Positions 22,726 to 31,628 of a stretch of 64,000 nucleotides of DNA are shown one piece after another. Origin of the DNA: Microbacterium sp. W4I20 (GTDB lineage Bacteria; Actinomycetota; Actinomycetes; Actinomycetales; Microbacteriaceae); NCBI RefSeq assembly GCF_030816505.1, contig NZ_JAUSYB010000001.1, positions 3,658,001 to 3,722,000 on the forward strand, given 5' to 3'. The notes beneath the pieces are model-generated. The model saw nothing but the letters and a program-made list of their open reading frames with translations, ran no database searches and had not been told where the DNA came from. Position 1 is the stretch's first letter; each line of letters opens with the position of its first letter. Both the position numbers and the translations under genes were made by a program.

Positions 22726-23618
22726 CACCGGATGCTCTGCGCGACGAGATCGAGATCGAGACCGCACCTGAGTCCGAGGTACGGCGGATGCTGCGCCACG
22801 CACTGACCCGATCCGTCGAAGAACTCGGTGCGAGCGCCGTCGGCGAGGTCGTGTTCGGATGGCGCGACCGCTCCATCGGCTGTGCTGTCACGCGCGGCGA
22901 CCAGCGGCTCTGGCTCCGCGTCGTCTGGTCCCGTGCCGAATGGGCGCGGGGTCACTGGTGGACGGGGAACCGCGATGCGGGCGAGATCCGCTCGGTGGCG
23001 AAGCCGACGGTGCTGGAGGTCAGCGAGCGAGGAGAAGGACCCACCGTCGTGCGTGCCGAGCTGATGACGCTGGCGGCCGGCGTTCCCGTCTCGCCGACGC
23101 CGGAGCTCCGAGCCGCGCCGGTCGTGGACGATGCCTGGTGGAGCGACCTGCGGCACAGCCTGCAGATGGTCTCCCGCACGTCGACGACGCGGACCGCCGT
23201 CGACCCGGTCGGAGTGCGCCGTCGGATCGCGGTGTTCTTCGGGCGCGAGGTCCGCACGGACGTGCGCCGGTGGCGCGCGAGTCACGGCGATCTCCACTGG
23301 AACAATCTGCACGCCGCACCGTTCTCGATCGTCGACTGGGAGGCGTGGGGATCGGCCCCGCGAGGCTACGACGCCGCCTTCCTCCTCTGCCATTCGCTCG
23401 CGATCCCCGAGGTGGCGGAAGAGATCGCGCGTCGCTTCCGCCACGACCTCGAGACCTACGACGGCGTCGTGTCCCAGCTCTACGTGCTCACCAAGCTCCT
23501 CACCCGCGCGGACGGCGGCGAGCACCCCGAGCTCGTCGCCCCGATCCACCGCCACGCGGACCGACTCCTCGGTCGGCCCTCCCTCACCCGCCCCCTCACG
23601 CAAGGAGTGACCCCATGA
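22722..23618 (+). CDS. Phosphotransferase-fold (APH-like) protein in the daptide operon
   Basis: 298 residues; ATG 22722 overlaps the previous stop. The C-terminal half has the aminoglycoside-phosphotransferase/choline-kinase catalytic loop HGDLHWNN (H188-D190) and the metal-binding IVDWE (D205). The N-terminal lobe is short and divergent, with no clear ATP-binding lysine. It could phosphorylate a small molecule or peptide, or be a non-catalytic partner. Its place between the protease and the exporter suggests a role in maturation or self-protection. Function unknown. Confidence 0.75.
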   Translation: MTPDALRDEIEIETAPESEVRRMLRHALTRSVEELGASAVGEVVFGWRDRSIGCAVTRGDQRLWLRVVWSRAEWARGHWWTGNRDAGEIRSVAKPTVLEVSERGEGPTVVRAELMTLAAGVPVSPTPELRAAPVVDDAWWSDLRHSLQMVSRTSTTRTAVDPVGVRRRIAVFFGREVRTDVRRWRASHGDLHWNNLHAAPFSIVDWEAWGSAPRGYDAAFLLCHSLAIPEVAEEIARRFRHDLETYDGVVSQLYVLTKLLTRADGGEHPELVAPIHRHADRLLGRPSLTRPLTQGVTP

Positions 23619-24343
23619 CCGCGGTCGTCAGCTTCGACGGATTCAGCAAGAGCTACGGCGGCGATGCCGTCGTGAGAGACCTGAGCTTCACGGTGCGACA
23701 GGGCTCGGTGGTCGGACTGCTCGGTCCGAACGGAGCCGGAAAGAGCACCGCCCTGCGCGGCCTCGTGGGGCTGCTGCACCCGACCGCCGGTCGTGCGACC
23801 GTGTTCGGTGAGCCGTTCGCCGCGCTGAGCTCGCCTGCCCGCCGGGTCGGCGTGCACATGGATGGCCTGGGCTTCGAGACCGGGATCACCGCTCGTCGGC
23901 ATCTGGACATCTATCGCCTGGCGGCCGGGATGCCGCGGTCGCGCGTCGACGCGGTCCTCGAGCAGGCCGATCTCGCAGCTCATGCCGGCAAGCGGGTGCA
24001 CCGGTTCTCGACCGGCATGCGTCAGCGACTCGGGCTGGCGACGGCGCTGCTCGGCGACCCCGAGCTCCTCGTGCTCGACGAACCGGCGAACGGACTCGAT
24101 CCGAGCGGCATCCGCTGGCTCCGCGGCTTCATCCGCTCCTTCGCCGCGCAGGGCGGCACGGTCCTCGTCTCCAGTCACCAGCTCGCCGAGCTGGAGCAGA
24201 CGGTCGACGAGGTCGTGGTGATGCGCCGGAGCATGCTGTTCCACGGACCCCTCGAGTCTCTGACATCCGGGGGAGCAGCCACCCTGGAAGAGGGATACTT
24301 CGAACTCGTCGACGGCTCCGAGGGAGGGGCGTTCCGTGCCTGA
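23615..24343 (+). CDS. ABC transporter ATP-binding protein (daptide export/immunity)
   Basis: 242 residues, ATG 23615 overlapping the upstream stop, with AAGGAG before it. Walker A GPNGAGKST near residues 37-45, signature FSTGMRQRLG, Walker B LLVLDEPANGLDP and the switch-His region SSHQLAEL are intact. It is of the ABC-2/lantibiotic-immunity type rather than an exporter fused to a membrane domain. It would energise the two permeases encoded next. Confidence 0.92.
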   Translation: MTAVVSFDGFSKSYGGDAVVRDLSFTVRQGSVVGLLGPNGAGKSTALRGLVGLLHPTAGRATVFGEPFAALSSPARRVGVHMDGLGFETGITARRHLDIYRLAAGMPRSRVDAVLEQADLAAHAGKRVHRFSTGMRQRLGLATALLGDPELLVLDEPANGLDPSGIRWLRGFIRSFAAQGGTVLVSSHQLAELEQTVDEVVVMRRSMLFHGPLESLTSGGAATLEEGYFELVDGSEGGAFRA

Positions 24344-25061
24344 CGTGCTCAAGAGCGAGCTCCTCCGCAGCTTCAGCGGGTTCGCGATGCTCGGTGTCGC
24401 GTCGTTCGCCATCCTGATCCCCTCGCTGATGCTCACGGTGGGTCCGCCGGTCGACGGTCTGCGGCAACTCGACGATGGCCCCGCGACCCGCATCGTCTTC
24501 GGATTGATCGCGTCGATCGGGGTCGTCGCCATGTACCTCGGCAGCTACGCCGTGTCGCGCGAGCACTATTACCGGTCGATGCCGCGATCCCTCGTGATCA
24601 CCTCGCTGCGCCGCGTCTTCCTGTCGAAGCTCGTCGCCAGCGCGATCACGAGCGTGCTGCTGTGCCTGCTGGGGGCCGCCATCTGGGCGGTCGTCACGGG
24701 CGTGGTGCTCGCCTTCCACGGGCGACAGCTGCAGGTCGACGGAGCTTTCTGGGCGATTCTGCTCGGCTCCCTCTTCGCGGCGACGAGCGGGGCCGCGATC
24801 GGCGTCTCGCTCGGCTGGGTCGTCCGCAACTACTACGCCGTCTCGGGTGTGGTGCTTCTCATCCCGCTGATGATCGAGCTGCCGTTGCTCTTCACCGTCC
24901 CCCAGCTCGAGCGCTTCCTGCCGGTGGGTGCCTTCGCCGGTGTCACGGGGGCGCCGATCGACGGTCTCCTGCCGTGGTGGGGGAGTGCGCTCGTCCTCGC
25001 CGGATGGGCGGTCGCGACGGCCGTGCTCGCCGTCGTCACCGTGCGGCGGCGCGAGCCGTGA
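24336..25061 (+). CDS. ABC transporter permease 1 (daptide export/immunity)
   Basis: 241 residues from GTG 24336, overlapping the ATPase gene by 8 nt. Six membrane segments in the layout of LanE/LanG-type or ABC-2 permeases; YLGSYAVSREHYYRSMPRSL is a cytoplasmic loop probably contacting the ATPase. It forms a heterodimer with the next product. The final TGA overlaps the next GTG. Confidence 0.85.
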   Translation: MPDVLKSELLRSFSGFAMLGVASFAILIPSLMLTVGPPVDGLRQLDDGPATRIVFGLIASIGVVAMYLGSYAVSREHYYRSMPRSLVITSLRRVFLSKLVASAITSVLLCLLGAAIWAVVTGVVLAFHGRQLQVDGAFWAILLGSLFAATSGAAIGVSLGWVVRNYYAVSGVVLLIPLMIELPLLFTVPQLERFLPVGAFAGVTGAPIDGLLPWWGSALVLAGWAVATAVLAVVTVRRREP

Positions 25062-25810
25062 CCGTGCTCGTCGGGCGAGCATCCGCGGTCGGCGGCTCGC
25101 TGATCGCACGGGGAGTCGCGGCGGAGTGGCGGCGACTGCGCGGCGACCTCCTCCCGTGGGCATTCCTTCCGCTCGCTCTGCTCTCGGCGCTGTCGCTGGC
25201 AGCATCGCTGCCGCCCGATCTGCGTGCGGCGCCGCCGGCGATCATCGAGTCGCTGGGGGCTGCGCTCGCCACCTCGCTGTTCGGAGGACTGTTCATGATC
25301 GCGGCCGTGCTGGGGGCGCTCGGGGTCGCGCTCGCCGACAAGACAGGCGTGCTGGCCCGCGAGCAGCTCTTCACCTCGCCGATCGTGAGCTTCGCGGCGC
25401 GCGCCGGGTCCAGCGTGGTCGCGACGGCGTTCTTCGGGGCGTTCGGCGTCGCGGTCGTGCAGGTGGCGTTCCTGGCGCTGGCAGGCGAGACGCTGCTGAC
25501 AGCTCTCGAAGCGGCCTCTGTCGTGGCGGCGACGGCCGGAGCAGGACTCTGGGGGTACTTCGTCGGCATCCTGGTCCGCAGCCCGATCCTCGTCCTGTTC
25601 ATCGTCCCCGCGACGCTGATGCCGGCTCTCGTCCTCGCGGAGGTCGTGCCGGATGTCGCCGCTGCCCTCCCGCTCTCCGCTCTGCTCGCGATGTCGGGGA
25701 TGGATGCGGACGGCCTCGGCCTGGGAGCCGGCACGACGGCCACGCTGGCCTGGCTCGCAGCGCTCGCCGCCGTCGTGGTCGTCGTGCTGCGCCGGCGCGA
25801 TCGGCTGTGA
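25058..25810 (+). CDS. ABC transporter permease 2 (daptide export/immunity)
   Basis: 250 residues, GTG 25058 within the previous stop. Six membrane helices, of similar size to its partner but divergent in sequence, ending in a basic LRRRDRL tail. One ATPase and two unequal permeases of about 240-250 residues reproduce the LanFEG self-immunity architecture. It is the last gene of the cluster; the next gene has its own -10 box. Confidence 0.84.
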   Translation: MTVLVGRASAVGGSLIARGVAAEWRRLRGDLLPWAFLPLALLSALSLAASLPPDLRAAPPAIIESLGAALATSLFGGLFMIAAVLGALGVALADKTGVLAREQLFTSPIVSFAARAGSSVVATAFFGAFGVAVVQVAFLALAGETLLTALEAASVVAATAGAGLWGYFVGILVRSPILVLFIVPATLMPALVLAEVVPDVAAALPLSALLAMSGMDADGLGLGAGTTATLAWLAALAAVVVVVLRRRDRL

Positions 25811-25839
25811 CCGGAATCGGAGCCTCGGCGAGGGAAGCG

Positions 25840-25845
25840 TAAAAT
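25840..25845 (+). promoter_or_regulatory. -10 box of trhO (leaderless start)
   Basis: TAAAAT lies 6 nt before the GTG start and there is no Shine-Dalgarno sequence. It separates trhO from the daptide operon. Confidence 0.6.
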
Positions 25846-25851
25846 CCTCAG

Positions 25852-26742
25852 GTGGCAACCCCCAAGATCGTCCTGTTCTACGTCTTCACCCCGCTCGCCG
25901 ACCCCGAGGCCATCCGGCTCTGGCAGCGTGACCTCGGTGAAGCGCTGGGGCTGCGTGGGCGCGTGATCATCTCGGAGCACGGCGTCAACGGCACGCTCGG
26001 CGGCGATGTGCGCGCGCTGAAGAAGTGGGCGCGCTCTTTCCGCTCCTACGCCCCCTTCTCGAACGCCGACATCAAGTGGAGCGAGGGGACAGGGCTCGAT
26101 GCCGACGGGCGGAGCCTCGACTTCCCGAAGCTCAGCGTCAAGGTGCGCGACGAGATCGTCTCGTTCGGAGCCCCGGGTGAACTCCGGGTCGACGAGGACG
26201 GCGTCGTCGGCGGCGGAACGAAGCTGACGCCCGAGGCGCTCCACGACCTGGTCGGCGAACGCGGCGACGACGTGGTGTTCTTCGACGGCCGGAACGCCCT
26301 CGAGGCGCAGATCGGACGCTTCCGCGGCGCGGTCGTGCCCGACACCGAGACCACCCGGGACTTCGTCGAGCTGCTCGATTCGGGCGCCTACGACGACCTC
26401 AAAGGAAAGCCCGTCGTCACGTACTGCACCGGCGGCATCCGATGCGAAGTGCTCTCCAGTCTGATGACCGCCCGCGGATTCGGCGAGGTCTATCAGCTCG
26501 AGGGCGGGATCGTCCGCTACGGCGAGAAGTACGGCGACGAGGGGCTGTGGGAAGGATCGCTGTACGTCTTCGACGGCCGCGGCTCCGTCGACTTCTCGGA
26601 TCACGCGCAGGTCGTCGGCGAGTGCGTCGGATGCGGCGCGGCGACCAAGCGCACCGCGAACTGCCCCGACCGCTCCTGCCGCGCACAGTTCGTCGTGTGC
26701 GACGACTGCGAGTCGGTGCCCTGCACCGCGCACGCCGCCTGA
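25852..26742 (+). CDS. trhO: tRNA uridine(34) hydroxylase, rhodanese family
   Basis: 296 residues. An N-terminal domain with [16 protein letters not shown] precedes a rhodanese domain whose active-site Cys192 lies in YCTGGIRCE; a C-terminal Cys-rich segment ([16 protein letters not shown], then CDDCESVPC) is typical. TrhO-type proteins hydroxylate U34 of certain tRNAs with oxygen. GTG 25852 is taken because a -10 box lies 6 nt upstream and homology begins there. Confidence 0.93.
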   Translation: MATPKIVLFYVFTPLADPEAIRLWQRDLGEALGLRGRVIISEHGVNGTLGGDVRALKKWARSFRSYAPFSNADIKWSEGTGLDADGRSLDFPKLSVKVRDEIVSFGAPGELRVDEDGVVGGGTKLTPEALHDLVGERGDDVVFFDGRNALEAQIGRFRGAVVPDTETTRDFVELLDSGAYDDLKGKPVVTYCTGGIRCEVLSSLMTARGFGEVYQLEGGIVRYGEKYGDEGLWEGSLYVFDGRGSVDFSDHAQVVGECVGCGAATKRTANCPDRSCRAQFVVCDDCESVPCTAHAA

Positions 26743-26772
26743 TCACAGGGCTCGACGTCACGCGGCCTGACG

Positions 26773-29046
26773 TCACGCGGTGAGCGCGGCATCCGATCCT
26801 CGCGTCGCGAACAGAGAACGGGGCAGGAGCAGCGCGCGCACTCGACCCGGTCGGTCGACGCTGCGGTGCAGCCGCGCCAGCACCACGCGGAGCGGCTCGG
26901 CGAGGTCGGCCGCATCCGCACCGGCCCGGGCGTAGTTCGCGCGTTCGACGGCATCCGTCAGTCGGCGCATCGCCGCCGCATCCACGTCGTTCTCCCGCAC
27001 GAGGTCTGCGCCGCGTTCGCGCGGAGTGTCGGCATCCGACATCGGCAACCGCAGGTCGAGCAGAGTGTCTCGCAGCTCCGCCCAGGCGGCAGCGGGATCA
27101 CCGGCTCGGGCACGGCGAAGACGGATCAGGCGCTCGACGCGGCGGATGAGCGCGGGGAGAAGAAGCAGCAAGACGACGCCCGTGAAGCCGAGCACCACCG
27201 GCATCGCGTCCAGACGCCGCAGCTCTCCCGTCGATCCGGCGGTCTCCTCGGTGTCGCCGCGATCGATCTCGGGGTCGGTGGTCTCCTCGGCGTCGGGTGC
27301 GGCGGTCGGAGCCGGTGTCGACGGGCCGTTCGGGCCGCCGCCCTCGACGGCGCCGGCTTCGAAGGCGGTCGGAACGCCGAGCGACGCCGTCGGCTCGAAC
27401 GGGATCCATCCGACACCCGGGAAGAGCACCTCGGGCCAGGAGTGCAGCTGATCGCTCGACACCGAGAAGACGGATTCATCGCCGCGCTTCTCATCGGTGA
27501 GCGAGCCGGGCAGGTAGCCGACCACGATGCGCGCCTGCATGCCGAGGGTCTCCGCCATGAGGGCGAACGCTCCGGCGAAGTGCACGCAGTAGCCCGACCG
27601 CTCGTCGAGGAACTCTGCGACCGCCTCCGCACCCGTGCCGTCGAATCCCTCGTCGACCGGGGTCTCGAGCGAGTAGGTGAACTCCGAGCGGAACCAGCTC
27701 TGCAGGGCGATGAGCCGGTCGTAGTCGGTGCTCGCCACTGCCGTCACGTCGTCGGCGAGGCTCGCCACGATCTCGGGGATCTCCACCGGCTCCTCGCGCT
27801 CGACCGGCGGCGCGGCATCGAGAGCACGGATCTGCTCGAGGGTCGGACGCACACGGGTCGAGCCGACCGTGTAGTCGTTGCCCGCGGCATCCGCGCTGCG
27901 CGACACGAGTGTGCGATTGTCGGTCGCGACCCGCCAGGCGCCGCTGAGGCCCTGCACGCGGGTGGCGGGATAGGGGACCGGCAGCCAGGAGCTCGACATG
28001 CGCAGGATGCGGATCGAGGTGGTCTCGTCCTCCGCGGCGACGTCGGCACCCCACTCGGCATCCCCGAATCCGTCGGCCTGCGACTGCAGGTCTCCGCGGT
28101 CGGGCTGCCACACCCGACCATCGAAACGCGAGAGCGTCGTCAGGCGGAGATACGGCGCGATCTCGCCCTTCGTCGCCACCGTCAGCACCTCGACGGGGTT
28201 CGGCTGCCGCAGGTCGTCGCCGAGGCGGAGGGAGGCGTCGACGGTCACTCCGACTCCGGTCCCGGCGAGGCTCGCCGTCACCGGCAGCGCGGGTGCGATC
28301 GCGACCGCCGCCGCCAGGGCCGCGGCGCCGACGGCCACGGCCAGCGAGGTCGACGAACGGCGGGGGGAGAGCGGATGCCGTCGGGCAGTGAACCGGAACA
28401 CGAGGAGTGCGATCACTCCCAGCATCACGAACCAGACGATGTTGGCGTCGCCGAGCGTCACGATCATGGGGACCGCGCCGATCACCGCCGTCACCACCGT
28501 CGCGAGCACCGCGGCGCGATCGGCGACCAGATGGTCGAGCGCGATCGCGACGACGGCGAAACCCACGCCCATCGCGGCGGTCAGACCGGGGGAGGGCTCG
28601 AGCGGGGCGGTGCCGAAGGCGATCTCGTCCCAGACCGCCATCCCGAGTCCTCCGAACAGCGAGACGGTGGACGAGGTCGGGACGACGCCGAGGAATGCCG
28701 TGTCGCCGGCGACGAGTTGCGTGATGACGGCGACCGCGACGGCGAGTTGGGCGCCGAAGGTGCCGACGCCGCGCACCCAGGGCGCTTTCCGGCGCAGCAG
28801 CCAGCGGAGCAGCATCCCGGTGCCGGCTGTCGCGAGGATGACAGCGACGACGGTGAACGACCAGGCTCCCGGCTGGATGACCGAGGTATACGGCCACATC
28901 GCGACGAAGCCCGCGGCCGCGGCCAGAGCCCCCGGGGCGACGACGCCGGTCGGGTCGTCATGGTCGCGATGCCAGCGTGGAACGCCGCGGGCCTCAGCCG
29001 CACCCGAGGCGGCCGATGTCGCCGCGGTGCGCTCAGCCCGGAACAT
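26773..29046 (-). CDS. TgpA-like transglutaminase membrane protein (DUF3488/DUF4129)
   Basis: 757 residues from ATG 29046, which lies inside the end of the DUF58 gene (14-nt overlap). Seven or so N-terminal membrane helices (TgpA_N) are followed by an extracytoplasmic transglutaminase-like domain with Cys487 in SGYCVHFAG, the His in DQLHSWPEV and an Asp/Glu in the following WIPFEPT. A Thr/Pro/Ala-rich linker, one more membrane helix and a DUF4129 tail complete it. Substrate unknown; the moxR-DUF58-transglutaminase trio is conserved in actinobacteria. Confidence 0.9.
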   Translation of the reverse strand: MFRAERTAATSAASGAAEARGVPRWHRDHDDPTGVVAPGALAAAAGFVAMWPYTSVIQPGAWSFTVVAVILATAGTGMLLRWLLRRKAPWVRGVGTFGAQLAVAVAVITQLVAGDTAFLGVVPTSSTVSLFGGLGMAVWDEIAFGTAPLEPSPGLTAAMGVGFAVVAIALDHLVADRAAVLATVVTAVIGAVPMIVTLGDANIVWFVMLGVIALLVFRFTARRHPLSPRRSSTSLAVAVGAAALAAAVAIAPALPVTASLAGTGVGVTVDASLRLGDDLRQPNPVEVLTVATKGEIAPYLRLTTLSRFDGRVWQPDRGDLQSQADGFGDAEWGADVAAEDETTSIRILRMSSSWLPVPYPATRVQGLSGAWRVATDNRTLVSRSADAAGNDYTVGSTRVRPTLEQIRALDAAPPVEREEPVEIPEIVASLADDVTAVASTDYDRLIALQSWFRSEFTYSLETPVDEGFDGTGAEAVAEFLDERSGYCVHFAGAFALMAETLGMQARIVVGYLPGSLTDEKRGDESVFSVSSDQLHSWPEVLFPGVGWIPFEPTASLGVPTAFEAGAVEGGGPNGPSTPAPTAAPDAEETTDPEIDRGDTEETAGSTGELRRLDAMPVVLGFTGVVLLLLLPALIRRVERLIRLRRARAGDPAAAWAELRDTLLDLRLPMSDADTPRERGADLVRENDVDAAAMRRLTDAVERANYARAGADAADLAEPLRVVLARLHRSVDRPGRVRALLLPRSLFATRGSDAALTA

Positions 29047-30223
29047 CGCCGACTCCGATCCGTGCGGAGACCGCGTCTTCCCACGCCTCGGCGACGTCGG
29101 ATCCGAGCGGGGAGACGGTCCAGCCGTGCTGGCCGGCGGCTTCGGCGGCGCCGGGGAGAAGGTCGGTGCTGAACAGCATCGGCGCGGCGGCACCGGACGG
29201 TCGCAGCAGCGCGGCATCCTCCTCGTCCAGACGGCCGGTGATGTACACGAGAGGTCCCGGCGGTGTTCCGCCGATGAGCGACGCGAGATCCCTGCTCTCT
29301 CCGCGCGGAGACACCATCGCGAGGGCGACGAGCAGGCCGTCCCGATCGTCTTCGTGGCCCCGGAGCGTGCCCAGCAGGGTGCCGGCGCTGTCGAGCACGT
29401 CGACGCTGTAGCCCTCTGCGGCGAGGTGCACGGCAGAGGACGCGCACAGCGACACGGCGGCCTCGAACTCCGGGTCGGCGTCTGCCCCGGCGACGGGCCA
29501 GCGGCTCCTGCTGCGGTCGATGACGACCACGGCATCGGGGCTGGACTCCTCTTCCTCCTGCCGCACCATCAGGTGGCCGCGATGCGCCGTGGCGCGCCAG
29601 TGGATGCGCCGCATCGAGTCGCCGGGGATGTAGCCGCGCGGCGAGAGGTTGTCGCTGCCCTGACCGAGGCGGGCGGATGACGTGTGGGCGGTGCCGCCTG
29701 CCGCGCCCACCCGCACGGCCAGCGGGGCGAGGGTGAGGATCTCAGGCACCACCGTGATGCTGCGGGTATCGCCGAAGGCCTCCTCGCGCTGCGCCAGTCC
29801 GAAGGGATCGACCGTGCGGAGCATCAGGGGCCCCAGCGACCAGACACCGCGTCGCACGCCGGTGATCGGGTAGCTGAGCTGACCGGTCTCGGGCGGATAC
29901 TCGCCGCCGGAATCTCCGGACACGGCATCCGGCAGCACGTCGTACCAGAGTCCGCGAGGCACCCGCAGCGCGCGCAGGGTGAATCGCACCGAGACCCGCG
30001 ACGTCTCCGACACGGTGAGCAGGTCGGTGGAGATCTGGCGGGTGACGACTCCGGAGCGACGGGGTGCGCGCACCGCGATCACCGAGAAGACGGTGAGAAG
30101 GGCGAGGAGGAGTCCGATGTAGAGCAGGATGCGGGCACCGACGAGGTTCGCAGCGATCATGCAGCAGAGGGCGGCGACGAGCGCGCCGGCACCGCGGGCG
30201 GTGAGGGTTCGGCGGCGGCGCAT
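29033..30223 (-). CDS. DUF58 domain protein
   Basis: 396 residues. Two N-terminal membrane helices (about 10-50) precede the DUF58 core, recognised by SDNLSPRGYIPGDSMRRIHW and then AVVVIDRSRS, a von Willebrand A-like domain start. These proteins work with MoxR ATPases, probably as a metal-binding assembly factor. It starts 10 nt after the moxR stop and overlaps the next gene. Confidence 0.9.
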   Translation of the reverse strand: MRRRRTLTARGAGALVAALCCMIAANLVGARILLYIGLLLALLTVFSVIAVRAPRRSGVVTRQISTDLLTVSETSRVSVRFTLRALRVPRGLWYDVLPDAVSGDSGGEYPPETGQLSYPITGVRRGVWSLGPLMLRTVDPFGLAQREEAFGDTRSITVVPEILTLAPLAVRVGAAGGTAHTSSARLGQGSDNLSPRGYIPGDSMRRIHWRATAHRGHLMVRQEEEESSPDAVVVIDRSRSRWPVAGADADPEFEAAVSLCASSAVHLAAEGYSVDVLDSAGTLLGTLRGHEDDRDGLLVALAMVSPRGESRDLASLIGGTPPGPLVYITGRLDEEDAALLRPSGAAAPMLFSTDLLPGAAEAAGQHGWTVSPLGSDVAEAWEDAVSARIGVGDVPG

Positions 30224-30233
30224 GGCTGATCCG

Positions 30234-31223
30234 TCAGGAGCGCGTCGCGACGGGCACGCGCACCCGCTCGACGATCTGGGTGAGCGCGGCCTCGACGGGC
30301 TGCGCCCCCGCGCGGTGCGCTCCGCGGGCGGGGAGCAGGCGGTGCGCGAGGACCGGGATGAGAAGCGCGGTGATGTCGTCGGGGATGACGAAGTCGCGGC
30401 CGTCGAGCGCCGCCCACACCTTGGCCGAGCGGATCAGTTGGAGCGTGGCGCGAGGGCTCGCGCCCAGGTGGAGGCTCGGGTCGGAGCGGGTGGCGTGGGC
30501 GAGTGAGACGGCGTACTCCTCGAGCGCGGGTGCGACGTGCACCGCGCGCGCCCAGGCGATGAGCTGCGAGATGGATGCCGCGTCGGCGACCGGCGACACG
30601 GCCGCGAGCGGGTTCACGACGTCGCGCTGACGGAGCATGAGCGCCTCGGCGGCGGCATCCGGATACCCCATCGAGATACGCATCATGAATCGATCGCGCT
30701 GCGCTTCGGGCAGGGCGTAGGTGCCCTCCATCTCCAGCGGATTCTGCGTGGCGACGACGAGGAACGGGCGGGGGAGAGGATGCGTGGCGCCGTCGACCGT
30801 GACCTGTCCCTCCTCCATCGCCTCGAGCAGCGCGGACTGCGTCTTGGGGGAGGAGCGGTTGATCTCGTCGGCGATCACGATGTGCGCGAAGATCGCCCCG
30901 CGCTTGAACTCGAACTCGCGGTCGACCGGGTTGTAGACGGAGACGCCGGTGACATCGCCGGGCAGCAGGTCGGGCGTGAACTGGATGCGGCGCACCGTGG
31001 CGTCCACGCTCGCCGCGAGAGCCCGAGCCAGCATGGTCTTGCCGACGCCGGGGACGTCCTCGATCAGCAGGTGGCCCTCGGCCAGCAGGCAGACGAGGGC
31101 GCTGCGCACGGCATCCGGCTTCCCGTCGATCACCTGCGCGATGGACGCCAGGATCGCCGAGGTCTGCACGGCGAACGGCTCGGCGTCGATCGTCGCCGGG
31201 ATCAGGGGGGCGTTCTCTGGCAT
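30234..31223 (-). CDS. MoxR-family AAA+ ATPase
   Basis: 329 residues from ATG 31223 with GAGAGGG upstream; the open frame extends further but without a site. Walker A EDVPGVGKTMLARAL, Walker B IVIADEINRSSPKTQSALLEAMEE, sensor ATQNPLEMEGTYALPEAQRDRF are MoxR hallmarks. It is a chaperone-like ATPase acting on the DUF58/transglutaminase proteins encoded downstream. Minus-strand TACGAT (complement of 31264-31269) is a plausible -10. Confidence 0.93.
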   Translation of the reverse strand: MPENAPLIPATIDAEPFAVQTSAILASIAQVIDGKPDAVRSALVCLLAEGHLLIEDVPGVGKTMLARALAASVDATVRRIQFTPDLLPGDVTGVSVYNPVDREFEFKRGAIFAHIVIADEINRSSPKTQSALLEAMEEGQVTVDGATHPLPRPFLVVATQNPLEMEGTYALPEAQRDRFMMRISMGYPDAAAEALMLRQRDVVNPLAAVSPVADAASISQLIAWARAVHVAPALEEYAVSLAHATRSDPSLHLGASPRATLQLIRSAKVWAALDGRDFVIPDDITALLIPVLAHRLLPARGAHRAGAQPVEAALTQIVERVRVPVATRS

Positions 31224-31302
31224 GCGTTCCCTCTCGCGTGGGCGCATCGGTGCGCGTGAATCGATCGTAACCCGCCCGGACGGCAGCGCACCCGGCATCG
31301 GC

Positions 31303-31308
31303 TAGACT
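31303..31308 (+). promoter_or_regulatory. -10 box of the SRP RNA gene
   Basis: TAGACT, about 7 nt before the 5' end of the SRP RNA. No good -35 seen. Confidence 0.5.
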
Positions 31309-31314
31309 TGTCGA

Positions 31315-31404
31315 CGGCTCTCCGCGTGGCGGCATCCAGGCCAATTCCCCCAGGGCGGAAACGCAGCAAGGGTAACCGGGCTCTGCTGGGTGCGCGGAGG
31401 GTCA
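31315..31404 (+). ncRNA. ffs: Signal recognition particle RNA (small, 4.5S type)
   Basis: The conserved apical domain is present: GGCCAATTCCCCCAGG, then GGAAACGCAGCAAGGGTAA (SRP helix 8 with the GGAA tetraloop and asymmetric loop). The ends CTCTCCGCG and CGCGGAGGG pair to close the hairpin. It works with Ffh in co-translational targeting. Ends are estimated from the pairing. Confidence 0.93.
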
Positions 31405-31449
31405 TTTCTTTGCCCTCTGAGTGGTGAAGGCTCGCAGTGCTTACCGGTT

Positions 31450-31522
31450 GTCGAGGGAGCGGAGCGAGACGAACGCGCCGTGGTCTCCCCGGCTGTTGGG
31501 TCCCTGAGCTTGTCGAAGGGTC
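31450..31522. repeat. Interspersed intergenic repeat, copy 2
   Basis: GTCGAGGGAGCGGAGCGAGACGAA and then GGGTCCCTGAGCTTGTCGAAGGG. These are the same blocks as at 6745-6813 in reverse orientation. The rest of the 224-nt gap between the SRP RNA and the DUF222 gene shows nothing else recognisable. Confidence 0.6.
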
Positions 31523-31628
31523 TGGATCTGCGCTCCGGTATGAGCGTATGCCGGCATATCGGAAATGCGCCTTTGATCTGGTGCTTTTCGGGGTCGGAAT
31601 GTCGGTGGCCCTCGGTTGACTAGGGGGT

